Assembly: GCA_002633005.1 (NCBI GenBank)
Contig: NMRA01000318.1
Coordinates: 297,895-361,894, forward strand
Origin: Phoronis australis
Lineage: Eukaryota > Phoronida > Phoronidae
Reading direction: 5' to 3'
Length of the DNA stretch: 64,000 bases
Below, piece by piece: positions 1 through 11,929 of the stretch; position 1 is the stretch's first letter; every line of letters starts with the position of its first letter. The translations under genes and the position numbers were made by a program. Below the pieces are notes generated by a model. That model searched no databases. It saw nothing but the letters and a program-made list of their open reading frames with translations, and was not told where the DNA came from.

Positions 1-55
1 AGTGCCGCACTGGAGCACATCAAAAATTATGTTTTCAAAAAACATCTGGAACCTG

Positions 56-280
56 CAGGGCTTGGAATTTTCCTCTTTTTAAAGGATTATCCTCTTTTTT
101 GGTTTTGATTTCCTTTTATTTGATTTCCAGCTTCCTCTTTTTCCATTTCTTTATTATTGACTTACTAGTAATTCATGCAAAAACGTTTATCAGTTAAATT
201 TTACAACACAAAAATATTTCTATCATACAAGCTTATTTGTGGAACAATTCGTCACCTGGAAAATTATGATCCTTTTTTCA
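56..280 (+). repeat. Repeat family B, copy 1
   Basis: It begins CAGGGCTTGGAATTTTCC and contains several TTCCTCTTTT-like blocks, then a conserved middle (AAATTTTACAACA, TATTTCTATCA) and an end around CACCTGGAAAA. Copies of the same order occur at 8843-9088 and, inverted, at 21330-21520. It is interspersed and non-coding. The class is unknown because no clear terminal repeats or target duplication are visible. Confidence 0.7.
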
Positions 281-1227
281 CTAGTTTAGTTTGCTCACAG
301 TTTATTAACAACAGATCTTGATACCTGCTTTTATTCTCCTTTACATAATTTATTTGAAGATGAGTTTGAAAAACTCGCACAAGTCACATCGTAATACCTG
401 TAGTAATGACAAAGTTGAAGACATGAATTAGGTACTTTTTAAAAAAATATAGTGATTTTACCTACATTTCACACTTTGCCATTGATTATCAGAAAACAAA
501 GTTGTAGGAGTCGTCTGTTTTGGAAAGGTCAAAGTTCACCCACGGAATGTCATCTCTTAGTTGGGAAACTACTAAATGTTTCAATGCAGCTTTCTAGCTG
601 TGATGTTTCGTCAAAATTATGTATTTAAGCTGAATTTCAGTACATATTGTTTTGTAAAGATCAAATAAACATTTAATGCCGATCGAAAAAAAGATTTCAA
701 GACTAAATCAAATACGAAACTGAACAGGGAAATAAGAACTAGCTCCACAAGTTCAGCAAAGAACACTTCCGTATTTGTCATGAGTCATTTGTTTTTAGCC
801 AACTCAAAGACGTGGAACGTTAGTAATTTACAAAAATAGGAGTGTTCATCGTTCTTATAAATGTAATACTTTTAGTGAGTTAGAATACGACCAACCCAGC
901 AAGTACTTTGGGTCATATATACGACCAGCTTGACAAAAGGCAGGTGAACACTTCTTTACTTATTTCGTGACTGTCGCGTTTGTCGGCTTGTGAAGCCTTG
1001 CCCTTGGTCTTGGACTTGGTGAACCTTGAACAGCAGCCCTTGGTGAAGGTGGAAAAGCTTGTGGCAGGGAGTTGGACTTCATTCACTCAGTGATTGAAGA
1101 GCTACTCACACTCGCACAATTATAACACAAGACACTTGTCTTACGCACAGACAAATCAGGTATGCTGTTCTTTCGTTGCCCTGGCCTAGGCCTAGCCTTT
1201 GTGCAAAGCTGTTTAAATATTGACACT

Positions 1228-1312
1228 GGTCGGATATAGTGGTCCCTGATTTTGAGAACCAGGCAATGACTGAATATCGGGCCCACTATATCTGACCAGT
1301 GCCACTGCCTTG
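1228..1312. repeat. Short hairpin MITE, copy 1
   Basis: The arm CACTGGTCGGATATAGTGG near 1224-1242 is answered by CCACTATATCTGACCAGTG near 1286-1304. The inner part (ATTTTGAGAACCAGG) matches the element at 7365-7466. It is a roughly 85-bp foldback, probably a non-autonomous DNA-transposon remnant. Confidence 0.65.
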
Positions 1313-1554
1313 GTGCAAAGCTGTATAAATATAAATATAATAAACAGGTAGCTGGCTCAGTGGCATTGGCTGCATGGATACCTTGACACTACAATCTTCA
1401 CCCCGTGATCTTTACCCCTTACAATCTTCACCCACATTGGCATTGACATTGTTCTCACTCGGTGACACTCATTTGCTCAGGTATGATCATTCTGCCATGG
1501 TCTTTGCTCACCTTTTCACTTTGTGGCGGAGCAGACGAAATGCTTCATATATCG

Positions 1555-2095
1555 ACCTGAAGCGTGTTCAACAGAGTAAGCGTCCGCTAGCGTGTACTCA
1601 CGAACACAAGGAACAGCTCTTGAACAGCTGTGAGCGCTCACTGTGTGATCCAGTATGGTGACTCTGAAGCAGATTGTGTTGAACGTCTTAGCCAATTAAC
1701 TTAACACTAACAGTCCTTCCTATGGCGTACTGAGTGATGAATATGATTAATCTTTGACAATATTAATATCGGCAGCCCAAGAAAACAACCATGAAGGCTT
1801 TGGAACAACAAGAATTGAAAATTATGTTGAGGAAACTGTTCCTCACTACAGCGACCCGCAATTTAAGTCGCACTTTCGGATGAGTTGGTCAACTTTTGAG
1901 GTTAGTTTTCGTGTTGCAGAACCATAATGGGTTCATATGTTGCAGACGTGAAGCCTTCGCGGCAGGACGCCATCTTGGAAATCTAAGCGAACATGCTCTC
2001 GAGGTTCTTTGCGAGCGCTAACATAAACACAGCTGTTCAGGACGAGGGAGCTCAAATCACTCGTGGGCGCTCACTCTATTGAACACGCTTCAGGT
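1555..2095. repeat. Foldback element with long inverted arms
   Basis: The left arm begins CCTGAAGCGTGTTCAACAGA near 1556. The right arm, read in reverse, begins CCTGAAGCGTGTTCAATAGA and ends near 2093. The similarity runs about 90 bp with gaps and shares the words GAACAGCT and GCGCTC. The 400-bp centre has no recognisable coding region. Confidence 0.6.
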
Positions 2096-2572
2096 TAGCA
2101 CGGTCCTGGCCTCAGGATTGGAATTTATTGAAGTGCATGCCTGTCCTTTTAGCCAAACAGTAATGACTGTATAGAAATTATATTTTTAAAATGTCCTGTT
2201 AGGGCATTTACCTTTAAGCTGTCAGTTGGAGTTAACATTACTATAACGTGTCCATAAATAAAGACATCAACCTAGGCAAATACGGTCAATTAGTTTCTAT
2301 TGGCCGCTTTTGCACAATTATTATTTTCAGTTGATGCAAAAGTGACCTGTCAGTGGTTGACTGCAATTTTGTTTGTAGGTGTAGTTATTGCTCTCATGTA
2401 TCATGTAACATTGTTTTCATGATTGATTCCCTCATGGAGATTGATTTGATTCTGCAGTTTAAGCTATGAAATTCAAACGAAGATCACCAATGCGACACTG
2501 TTGATTGTACTCATTTGTGTGTTTAAGGAATGTAGGACTCATTCATATTGTTGTAATCTCTTATTTCACAGA

Positions 2573-5500
2573 ATGGCTGGTTCTCTTCCACCATTTTCCA
2601 ATGGAATTGTCAATCATGTCAAGAGCAGTGAAGATCAGACTATGGAAGAGGTATTACTTTAAGGGCCAATAAAGCTGTGCCTTTAATTCTGTTAAAATCT
2701 TTTGATTTGGGTGGCAATTAGGACACTTACAGTAATTTGTGAAATTGGTGTCATCGTGTTCTTTACTTGGATTAGAAATGATTTCTAGGCTAGAGAAGAA
2801 CTGAGATGTTGTTATTGTTCCAAACGCAAGCCCACTCTTCACGGTGTATTAATTCCAGTCACAATGGCAGTCTGGCCTCCAAAGTAATTCCAAGCAATTT
2901 ACTGTTACCAATTTCAAACAAAGGACAAGAACATTATGACTTTGCTTTAGATGAGCAAATTATTATGCTTGCAAAATTTTTGTTTTTAGCCCTGAAACAT
3001 TGTTAATATAGTGACTTCACACAGCTGCCTGATTGTGTTGGAAAAAAGGTCAGTTTTAGAGGTTAAGCTTGGAGTACGCAACTGTGAGGTCCATCGTGGA
3101 CATATATTTCAGTCTCGTTGAGCTACTATTTCTGAGACAATAAAGTGATTTCTCAATACAGCATGTTGACAATATCCTTCCTTTTTGAAGGTGGTCTATA
3201 TCGTAATGACATGACAGACAAGGAACTAGGTACAATTTTTTGTGCTCTGCATGATATGTTCTGGTGGTGGCCAGGCAGCAATTCATAGATTTTTGAAGTC
3301 CAGTTTGAACTTGTATCTTATCTCGGATGAGCATGCAGTAAAAACTCAAAAGAAGTTTAATGAATTCAAGTAATGACAATTATTCATCTCTTTAATAGTT
3401 CTTAGTCTCTTTCTGATCATGGTACAACTGGAGAGTATGATTGTATATTCTTCTGTGATTTTGGAACCAATTGAGGCTGTGTTACTGTATATCTGATTTG
3501 CCTGAACTCAAGGAAATTAAATTGTATGTACCTGTATGTTGTATTTCATCACTAATATACATTTGTTTTTTCAATACTATTATGTATATATGTCTTAGTT
3601 ATAGGCAATACTTTTTGTATGTTTCAGATATTGCGTGCACCGTATGATTACATTTTACAAGTTCCAGGGAAGAAAGTTCGAATGAAACTAGCATCTGTAA
3701 GTAAAGACTGTCTTTAAGAACAATTTTATATTTTGTTCGTTGGCATAATCCTTCCATACATATGGTGTTTTATTAGAACCACTTAAGGACTTGATAGTTA
3801 TGTGTGGCACATGTGCTTGCTTTTCAGGAAATTTTCTAAAGTAAGTAATGCAAGTAAGAGCAGTATATTACTTTTATTTCTGTTCACCCGTGGCAGCTTT
3901 GTGCAATTCTGAACATCAGATAGGCTCCAACTATTGCTGCATTTAGATCTGCCGTTTAAAATCTTTTAAGCATCTTCTCCACGATGTATGAAAGTGATGG
4001 TAATTTTAATTGATTTGTTATTTTTTCATTTATTTGTTATTAGTATTGATCTTATGGGCCCTGTTGGTTATTTTCGTTTTGCCTTATTCTGTTTTACCTA
4101 TTCTTTTGTGTTCACGCAATTGGGTTTATTTTGAGTTTTGGTAAATGTACTATCATAAGCAGAATTGAGAATGTCAATACAAGTGCTTGTCACAGTTTGT
4201 GAGATGTAATGCAATAAGCTCATGCAAAACATGAACCTATCAGGCCAAACTGTTTATTGCAGGCTTTCAACATGTGGTTGAAAATTCCGGCTGAAAAGCT
4301 GCAAGTGATCTCCGAGGTTACACAACTGCTGCACAATGCCAGTCTACTGTGAGTATTACTGTAACCAATTGACCTAATTAAGCTTAATTTTCATTTGCTC
4401 TGGAGTCAAATAGTTGACAAACAGCAGCCTTCCTGTTGCAACATTATCAGCCCATGGTTGAGTGAGGGCATTGCGAGAAACAATTCAAGTTTGAAAAAGA
4501 ACCCTGCCATTTTCTTTGTCGCTTTATGCACGCAAAGTTTATTCTTTATTTATTCTTTATTCCTTACGTATACATATTTCATTGAAGAACGAATTGATGT
4601 AAAGACAAGATCTCTGTTTGGAGAAAAGAAAGAATTGAAATTAAACTTGTAAAAACAGATCAAAGTTGTGTCTTCAATGAAATATATACACGAGAAAGAT
4701 TACTGCCAAATTATAGTTATTCCTTACGTGTGAACAATCAGAGCCCAAAGCTTTTTCTACACAAGGTACTTTCGTTAGGCATGGGTTATCACATTGGAAG
4801 GCTTGCAGCAATGTGCTGCAATCTCGAGTGGGCATTTTGCCCTCTCAGGGATTGTCTTGGGTGGGTAAACACAAAAGATGTGATGACTGGGGAGAGAGGT
4901 TAAAACTGTTGTATTGGGGAGAATTCTTATCATTTGCCGCTGTTTTTAGTACCCATTTTTCCGACCATTAAGGTTTTGAGTTGGTTTGAAGTTTGATTGT
5001 GTGGAGGCATAGTCCTATTTGTTATTTGGAAGAGAGCCCTCCTACCCTGGGTTCATTGTTCATTTAACATTCTCTTTGCAAGAACTTTTCAGAACACAGA
5101 TCAAAAAAATAGTGCTTTTTGTACTCGCAAACATTTTTAAGTCTGGTCCGCATGCCACCACATCCCATGACCTTATATGAATATAAGTCTGAAAAGACTT
5201 TTGCCCAGACTGGGACTCAGAACCTGCGACTTTCTACTGACGCTCCAGTTCACTGAGCCATTGGGACCACTGGTCAAACACAGAAATCCTATACAAACAG
5301 GAAGGGCGAGATACACACTATGTCGAATTAGATTTCTGTATTCGACTGCTGGTCCTTATGGCTCAGTGGACTGGAGCATCTGGACAATTAGCAGATGGTC
5401 CTGGGTTCGAGTCCTGGTTGGGGTAGACTTATATTCATTAGGTCACGTAATGTCAGTGGCTAACAGTTGGCATGTGGACCAGACTTAAACATTTTCGCGA

Positions 5501-8500
5501 TCTATGTTCAAATGCCAGTTTAATATTTACATATACTTTCTGTACTTGCAACTCGGGTGTGGTGTTTTACACTGAGTTCAGGAGCTATTCTCAAGATGCG
5601 TGACTGACAGTGGCTAACTTTTGATTTAGATTTTTAAACAATTATGATATTGATCTCAAATTGTTGGAGGTGATTTATGAGTTTGGAAGGAACTGACTAT
5701 TTGGTGCTGCTTGACACAACGCTTTACAAGTTGGCTTGTTACAGTGGGTTATTTTATGGACCGAGTGTGATCTCAAGCAATTACGAACAGTCAATTTTTT
5801 CCAACCCCAGACGCCACTTTTTATGTGAGGTCGGGACAAGACAGTTGAGATCAGATTGATCAGTCTGTGGTAAATGTCCGTTCCCTTGACAGATCACATG
5901 TTTGCATCTGCTTTAAGGTAAGAAGGTAAAAACAAACATCCAAATGCAAAACGGTAATTCTATTTGGGATAAGATTGCAAGAATAATTAAATTTGACTTT
6001 TTGAGGGGTTTGTGATTGCATTGTGTTATACGATAGCATTAACTAACAGTTTTGCTTCTCTGACATTTAGAAGTTTCCATTACAGAATAGATGACATAGA
6101 AGACAACTCAGATCTCCGGCGTGGTATACCAGTAGCACATAATATTTATGGAGTAGCGCACACCATCAATTCTGCCAACTATATCTACTTTGTGGGTTTA
6201 GAAAAAGTCATTACTCTCGATCACTCAGAGGCAACAAAAGTGTTTTCAGGTAATTGTCCAGTGTCTTTAAGTAAGGGCAATTTCTGCCTCAGCTTTTGAA
6301 TTGTCAAGAAATTTCGTTATGAAACAGTTGCGTGCTCAGAATCTACTACAAAATCTCCCCAGTTTTGTACAGAAATAATTGTAAAAATTGCTGTTTTTTC
6401 ATATTTCAAAACCTTCTAAAATTACTTTTAATGCCCACATTTTTCAAAAAAAAATTAGGCCTTGGATGTGGTACAATTGGAGATGAAAAGTAACAATTTG
6501 GTGGTTCTAAATGTTTAGAAAATCGAAGGTAGGGTAAACACTCCCTATTAACTGTTGTAGAGCAAATGAACTATACCAATGTTGGGGTATCTAATAAGGT
6601 TTAAACGGCTTGCAAATCAACAATCAAATGGGCAATAAACAATGAATGAGGTGTCGGGTGAGTTTGCATTGTACATATACCGTCAGGGTGTAAAATCTGT
6701 CTACTGCAACATCTTTACTTCCTAATCTCTAAAACTGATTGTATGTAGAAAGCTCGTCACACTGAATATTTTTTCTACTCGAAGATCTTTACTTGCTGTG
6801 GTCCAACGCTAATTGAATGTATCAAGTCGGTCATGTCATATACTTTGTGACTTTTCAGAACAGTTGTTGGAACTCCACCGTGGTCAAGGGATGGACATTT
6901 ACTGGAGGGACAGTTACACATGTCCTTCTGAAGAAGAGTATAAAGCAATGGTCATTCGAAGTAAGCATAACTGGTTATTGTATGTAACTCTGTACGCTAA
7001 GGTAAAGTATCCATGTTTTGTGGCTTTAACACCAGGCCTACTAAAAGTTGAGTGCTTATGCTGTGCCTACAGTGGCCTACATGGCAATACTTTTAATTAT
7101 TTCCTGTTTTGTCGTCTTGGAGCACTAGACGCAGAAAGTACGCTGTTTCATGCAGGTTTACGCAACACTGCACTACTGTGCGCAATGTCTACTCGGTATG
7201 CCGCACGACGCCACTTTATGCAGGCACGGTGTGAAAGCCTCTTTGGGCTGCTTTCTTTAGACTTGGTGCATGCCACTTAAAAAAGGAATTTTTGTGCGTT
7301 TTATGTCTTGCATGCATCAACACGTATCTTCAAACCATGTATGAATGGTAGCCACCTAGCAGTAGTAGTCTGATATAACGTGCCCATATTTTGAGAACCA
7401 GTTTTCTCCCCTGAACAGCGGGCATCAAACTGGTTCTCAAAATGCAGGCCCGTCATGTCAGGCTATTGTGCATCCAGCAAAGACAATACATTGAAAGCTT
7501 TTCAAGTTTTAAATGAACTTAAAGCAAAAAGTTAAAATCATTTCATCTGTTTTTTTTTAAGTCTTCTAGCAAAATTGGCTTATCCATTTGTATTTTTCAT
7601 CTTTAGCTTGTGCTAGAGTACACCTACTTAGTAACAGTGTCATTACCTAGAATTTACCCAAACATTCCATAACATGGCCCACATCTTTATCCTTTTGTTT
7701 CAGAGACTGGTGGTCTGTTCGGTCTGGCCATTCGCCTCATGCAGCTGTTCAGCGAAAACAAGAACAATTTCAAGCCCCTATCTGACACATTGGGTCTCTA
7801 CTTCCAGATCAGGGACGACTATGCTAATCTTCATTCCAAGGAGGTAAGAAAAGTGCATGCGAGTGAATTCAGAATTTTGTGATGGTGTTGCTCTCAGTGA
7901 ATTCTTGTACTTTGGGGCCTTTGAAACAATTTGTTTTATTCAAAAAATAATTTGTATCCATTTCACATTGGTGAGATGAGTTCTTTTTTATTTTAAAATA
8001 TTTCGCATAATTATGAGCTTCACTTGTGAACTGATGCACGAGTATTTTGAACCTGTGTACATCTTTATCACTGTTATTAGTACTTTAAATGTGCATGTGT
8101 CTTAGATCTAGCAATGTTTGTCTGACTTAACATTTGCATACCACAACTCATATGAAGTCTTAACTTGAAGATAAGCAAACAAATAAACAATATTGCAAAA
8201 ATACAAAATTTCTAATCTACAAATCTGCTGGTGTGCTGCGTCGACTTTTGGCCAACTGAAACATGTAACTTATGATGTGACTGAGTGGACAAAATCTCCT
8301 TTTCATCCCATTCCAAGAATACGGTAATTTACTATGTTGGAAAAATCCAAGATTATGGGTTAATTTGCCACTTATTTTGCACAAAAATGGTTCCCAAAAT
8401 GATAATTTTCCATTTTCAATGTCTGATTACCTTTTGCGAAATGGTAACATTTACAAAATGTTTTTAATGACATCTACATGCCTCAAACCACACTAAAATG

Positions 8501-9688
8501 TTCTCCATCTTCACTTTTGTGGAGAAATTTACTAGTAGAATTTCACATGAAGGCCATATTGTGTTCTAAATAAGCGAAGATTTTATTTACCTAGTTACTG
8601 ATTTCAATATTTATAGTACGAAGCTACAAAGAGTTATTGTGAGGACCTGACAGAAGGTAAATTCTCATTTCCACTCATTCACGCCATCACAAAGTCTTCT
8701 CAAGGAAGTCAGCTGATGAGCATTGTACGCCAGCGCACACAGTCGAATGACGTGAAGAAATATTGCGTCGATATCATGGAAAAGGCAGGCAGCTTTGCCT
8801 ACACCAAGGCAGTCCTGATCGAACTTGAAGAAAAGTAAGTTTCAGGGCTTGGAATTTTCCTCTTTTAAGAGACAGTATCTCCTTTTTCGTTTTGATTTCC
8901 TCTTATTTCATTTCCAGACAGTTTCTCTTTTTCCATCTCTTTTTTATCATTATTTTGACTTTATCCATGCAAAAAGTATCTTGCAATTAAATTTTATAAC
9001 ATAAAATATATTTCTATCACATACGCCTATTTATTTGAAGAACGCTACGTCACCTGGAAAACTTTCCTCTTTTTTGCCATTGGTCATTCCGATCACTGAA
9101 TTTAAAACCTCTTGCACAGAGAAGACCATTTTTCTGATTGAAGTGCTTCCCATAATTTGAGATTACATTAATCAACTAACTAATTAAATTGTCAGTTTTT
9201 CAAATTACAGAATTTTCACCAATTATTATGCATATCACACCTTAAAGATTTGTTTCCACGTAAATTCTGTTTCATGGAAGCAAGATTTTCAAAGCTTAGG
9301 TAGTGCTGGATATGGTTTTAATTCAAAATATTACTTGTAGATAATTTTTTATGAATTCCTCATAAGCCTTTATCTGGTACATACAGGCAAGCGGAATAAA
9401 AACAGGTGTATGAAAGACCTAGTGTTATAATGGTATAAGCACAATGGGATTTTTAGAGAAACTTTCACAATGTTATCATAATTGCAATTTCTGTCACAAA
9501 AGCTCAGTTCCAAAATTCTTAACAAGTCTTAGTTCATGTTTGGAATCTGTACATTAGACATGATGGAAAATTATTCACCGGTTCATCTTTTCAGGGCTTT
9601 GCAACAGATTAAGGACCTCGGTGGCAACGAAGTGCTGACAGCTTTAATTGTAGAGCTCAGGAAACTGTATCGCGAGGAAGAGTGCTAG
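2573..9688 (+). CDS. GGPS1: Geranylgeranyl diphosphate synthase (eight coding exons, complete)
   Basis: This cytosolic isoprenoid enzyme adds isopentenyl diphosphate to make C20 GGPP, the donor for prenylating Rho and Rab GTPases. Exons: 2573-2650, 3628-3696, 4263-4348, 6086-6249, 6859-6960, 7704-7843, 8617-8834, 9595-9688. All junctions are AG/GT and the frame is kept throughout, giving 951 nt and 316 aa against 300 in human. The first Asp-rich motif is DDIED at residues 80-84 (followed by NSDLRRG). The second is DDYAN at 204-208. Both bind the magnesium-diphosphate complexes. Other family blocks are [13 protein letters not shown] and TGGLFGLA. The N-terminus is about 16 residues longer than human. 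The ATG sits one base after an acceptor, so an untranslated 5' exon is expected upstream. Introns carry several repeats, including a foldback in intron 3. ASH2L converges on it from the right. Identification is firm; only the start could shift. Confidence 0.96.
5138..5487. repeat. Foldback element with tRNA-like arms, GGPS1 intron 3
   Basis: The two ends are mirror images: TAAGTCTGGTCC at 5138 and GGACCAGACTTA ending 5487. They are flanked by an 8 to 9-bp direct repeat, AAACATTTT. Each arm holds a tRNA-promoter-like pair. On the right arm it is box A TGGCTCAGTGG (near 5359) and box B GGTTCGAGTCC (near 5404); the left arm has a diverged inverted equivalent. It looks like two tRNA-derived units head to head, mobilised as one element. 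Confidence 0.75.
7365..7466. repeat. Short hairpin MITE, copy 2
   Basis: ATTTTGAGAACCAGTTT near 7389 pairs with AAACTGGTTCTCAAAAT near 7427-7443, and the flanks TGATATAACG and CGTCATGTCA are also roughly inverted. It is the same family as 1228-1312 and lies in GGPS1 intron 5. Confidence 0.75.
8380..8590 (+). repeat. Family A MITE, diverged copy
   Basis: The right end reads AATTTCACATGAAGGCCATATTGTGTTCTAAATAAGCGAAGATTTTATTTAC in pieces, matching the family A end (TTTCACTTG, GCCATATTGTGTCCTAA, GATTTTAC). The left limit is uncertain. It lies just upstream of GGPS1 exon 7. Confidence 0.5.
8843..9088 (+). repeat. Repeat family B, copy 2
   Basis: It starts CAGGGCTTGGAATTTTCC eight bases after the GT donor of GGPS1 exon 7 begins (8835), and runs in the same order as copy 1 to CACCTGGAAAACTTTCC and a TCTTTTTTGCC tail. 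The insertion left the donor GTAAGT intact. Confidence 0.75.
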
Positions 9689-10432
9689 CAACCTCTGGGC
9701 TGTGTGTATCCATGTGCTGACATCTGATCTCGGGAAGTTATCATGTGGCATTGAGTTAGACAAAATCATATATTAAGCCAAGGCAGTTTGGTCAGTCAAT
9801 AAGCGCAGAGCCAAGTATAGACAGGTCCCTCTTTCCTTGCTACCTATTGTTGGCGTGGCTGGCAAAAAGTTGACTTTGTAGCCTTTCTTATGTTGCCTTT
9901 TGAACTCGAGCACACTGAAAGTTATGGAGGTCAACTTACAATTTCCTGAGGGAAAGAAATCGCCATTGACCGAGTATTTGTTCGAGAAATGACCTAAAGT
10001 TTCCCTCTACGCTTGAAAAGTACTTGTAGTGACATGATTTTGATGGTTTAGCCAGGGCTAGGCAGTATCTGCCAAAAAGTGTTTACTGTAGAGAGTCCAT
10101 TGGGCTGAGCATCCGTTGATGCATGGTGGTTTTGATGAGGATATTTCCGCTAAGTCAAGTTATGTTGGGTAAGAATGATGATGTCATTTACCTGACCTTT
10201 ATGCTAAGTCACTAATGTGCTGTCATGTTAACCAAAATGGAATCTCATCGTGTTATGTCGGCTGCTTAAAATTGGACCCAACTGTGTGGCCTAAGCATGC
10301 TGGCGTACTGCAGAAGGCACCAGGTCACCTGCCCATCTTCTCTGAAATTGGAAAGGAAATATTTGTCCTTTCTTGACAGGTTCCATCTTAACCAGGGAAC
10401 AGATTTCAAATTTTGTGGCCAAAGCACCATAA

Positions 10433-10668
10433 GATAAAGTCTCACCAATGTCAGACGAAAACAATTATTTTCAAAATTTCCTTTTTCATTTTTCAAGGGT
10501 ACATAACATTGTGAATGTTCACAATTTCTCAAAACAATGTCAGATAATACCTATCATGGTGCAGAAACTGAAGATGGAAAACCATTAACTTGGTGCAACA
10601 TTTAACAACTGAGAAAATAAAATTTCACTAGTTGGCCATATTGTGTCCTAAATTGTTGAGGTTTTACT
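10433..10668 (+). repeat. Family A MITE, best-preserved copy
   Basis: The left end is GATAAAGTCTCACCAATGTC. The right end, reversed, is GTAAAACCTCAACAATTTAG, so the ends form imperfect terminal inverted repeats of about 20 bp. The interior has the family words TTTTTCATTTTTCAA, GGTGCAGAAACTGAAGATGG and GCCATATTGTGTCCTAA. It lies in the probable GGPS1 3' UTR. Confidence 0.75.
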
Positions 10669-10949
10669 GTTGCCCTAGAAATTTCTGACTAGAAACTCCA
10701 GACGAAGTGTAGGATAGAACTTTGTTCGGCAACCATCAGTCTTATAAGACTGGAGTTGCCCTCTGGATGTTTTTCCGTCACGGTTCGGTACACCAAGGCT
10801 GTAACATTATTCGACAAACTGATCAATCACTATCAGTTAATCTCTCAAACGATGTTGTAAATTTGTTGTGAAGAGTGTTTTTTACACACATTGCAAAGTG
10901 TAACATTAGTTGTTTTGCAATGAAACTGATCTATGCTTCTTATACTAAG

Positions 10950-11308
10950 TACCGTCCACACACAGACTAACCCTAGAACAACTTACTCCTGGAACAAGTC
11001 GAGGGCTGTGTGGACGCTATTTAAACTAGTGCAACTTGCACCACTTGTGAAAACCCACTTGTTCTAAGGTAACTTGCTCCTCCTCTAATCGCCGTGTGGC
11101 TGCAAACCTGGGGCAAAGCAAAAGTAATAATCAGCTGCAGTTACATACTGATGGGTTTTCTTTTTCACGCCATTCAGCTATTCATTGTCATGCACAGAGC
11201 GATAATTTCTGGTTTGCTCTAGTTATTGCATATATATGTGTGTGCAGGCGCTTCACTTAAAGTGGGGCAAGTTGTTCTAGGGCAAGTCTGTGTGTGGACT
11301 GGGCTTTA
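10950..11308. repeat. TIR element in the GGPS1 3' region
   Basis: The left end reads CCGTCCACACACAGACT then CCCTAGAACAACTTACTCC. The right end, reversed, reads CCAGTCCACACACAGACT then GCCCTAGAACAACTTGCCCC. The terminal inverted repeats are about 40 bp and nearly identical, and the element is about 360 bp with no coding capacity. It is a typical MITE. Confidence 0.85.
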
Positions 11309-11570
11309 GAAACATACACACCGTCATCCTTATTTCTGTTATGAAACTAAGCTAATGATAGTATTCATTTTATTGATTTTAATTCAATCAGTCTTCATTG
11401 GTACTTCTGATCAGGACATTAATACAGGATTACCTCATTTCCTTCTTGTCATTGTTGTATTGATAACCATGTTCATCTTGGTGCTATATCGTGTAATGCT
11501 AGTTGTACTTGATTTAGTCATTGTTTGAACTATGTTGCTGTTTTGCTTCGCATTAAGTCAATCATGGATT

Positions 11571-11576
11571 AATAAA
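11571..11576 (+). terminator. Candidate poly(A) signal for GGPS1
   Basis: An AATAAA is followed by T-rich sequence (TTTTTGTTTCC) within 35 bases. If used, the 3' UTR is about 1.9 kb. An earlier AATAAA near 10616 lies inside a repeat and could be used instead. Confidence 0.4.
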
Positions 11577-11929
11577 CTATACAACATGTAACAATAATAG
11601 TTTTTGTTTCCAAAATAGCAAAAATCATTTTTAGATAATTTCACTTTCGACTGACCATTACGCTCGTATTTTTGAAACCTCGAGTATTAAATTGGAAAGA
11701 GCTGTGGATTTGTCATAAAAATAACTAATCAGGGTCATGTTGTGTGTTAAACACACGGAACATACTCTTGGACTGATGAAAACTAATGGAATTAAAACTT
11801 GCCATACTACATAATTGTTGATGTGTGTTCTGCACGATTTGGCCAATGGTATATAGACGTTTTGAAAATCTCAAATAATGCCTTGCAGCATTAAGCAGTC
11901 AATGTTAAAATTTTAACTGAAGCGCTTTG

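Larger units (their letters stand above)
1..2571. other. Upstream region of GGPS1, no coding gene seen
   Basis: I find no exon with a recognisable protein here. The GGPS1 ATG at 2573 directly follows a splice acceptor (TTATTTCACAG, ending 2571), so at least one untranslated exon and the promoter should lie in this stretch, but I cannot place them. The region holds a family B repeat, a short hairpin MITE and a large foldback, each listed separately. Confidence 0.5.

Noticed and set aside
6813-7280. A 155-residue plus-strand open frame as a separate protein
   Set aside because: It is GGPS1 exon 5 (6859-6960) read through into its intron; the real exon ends at the GT at 6961.
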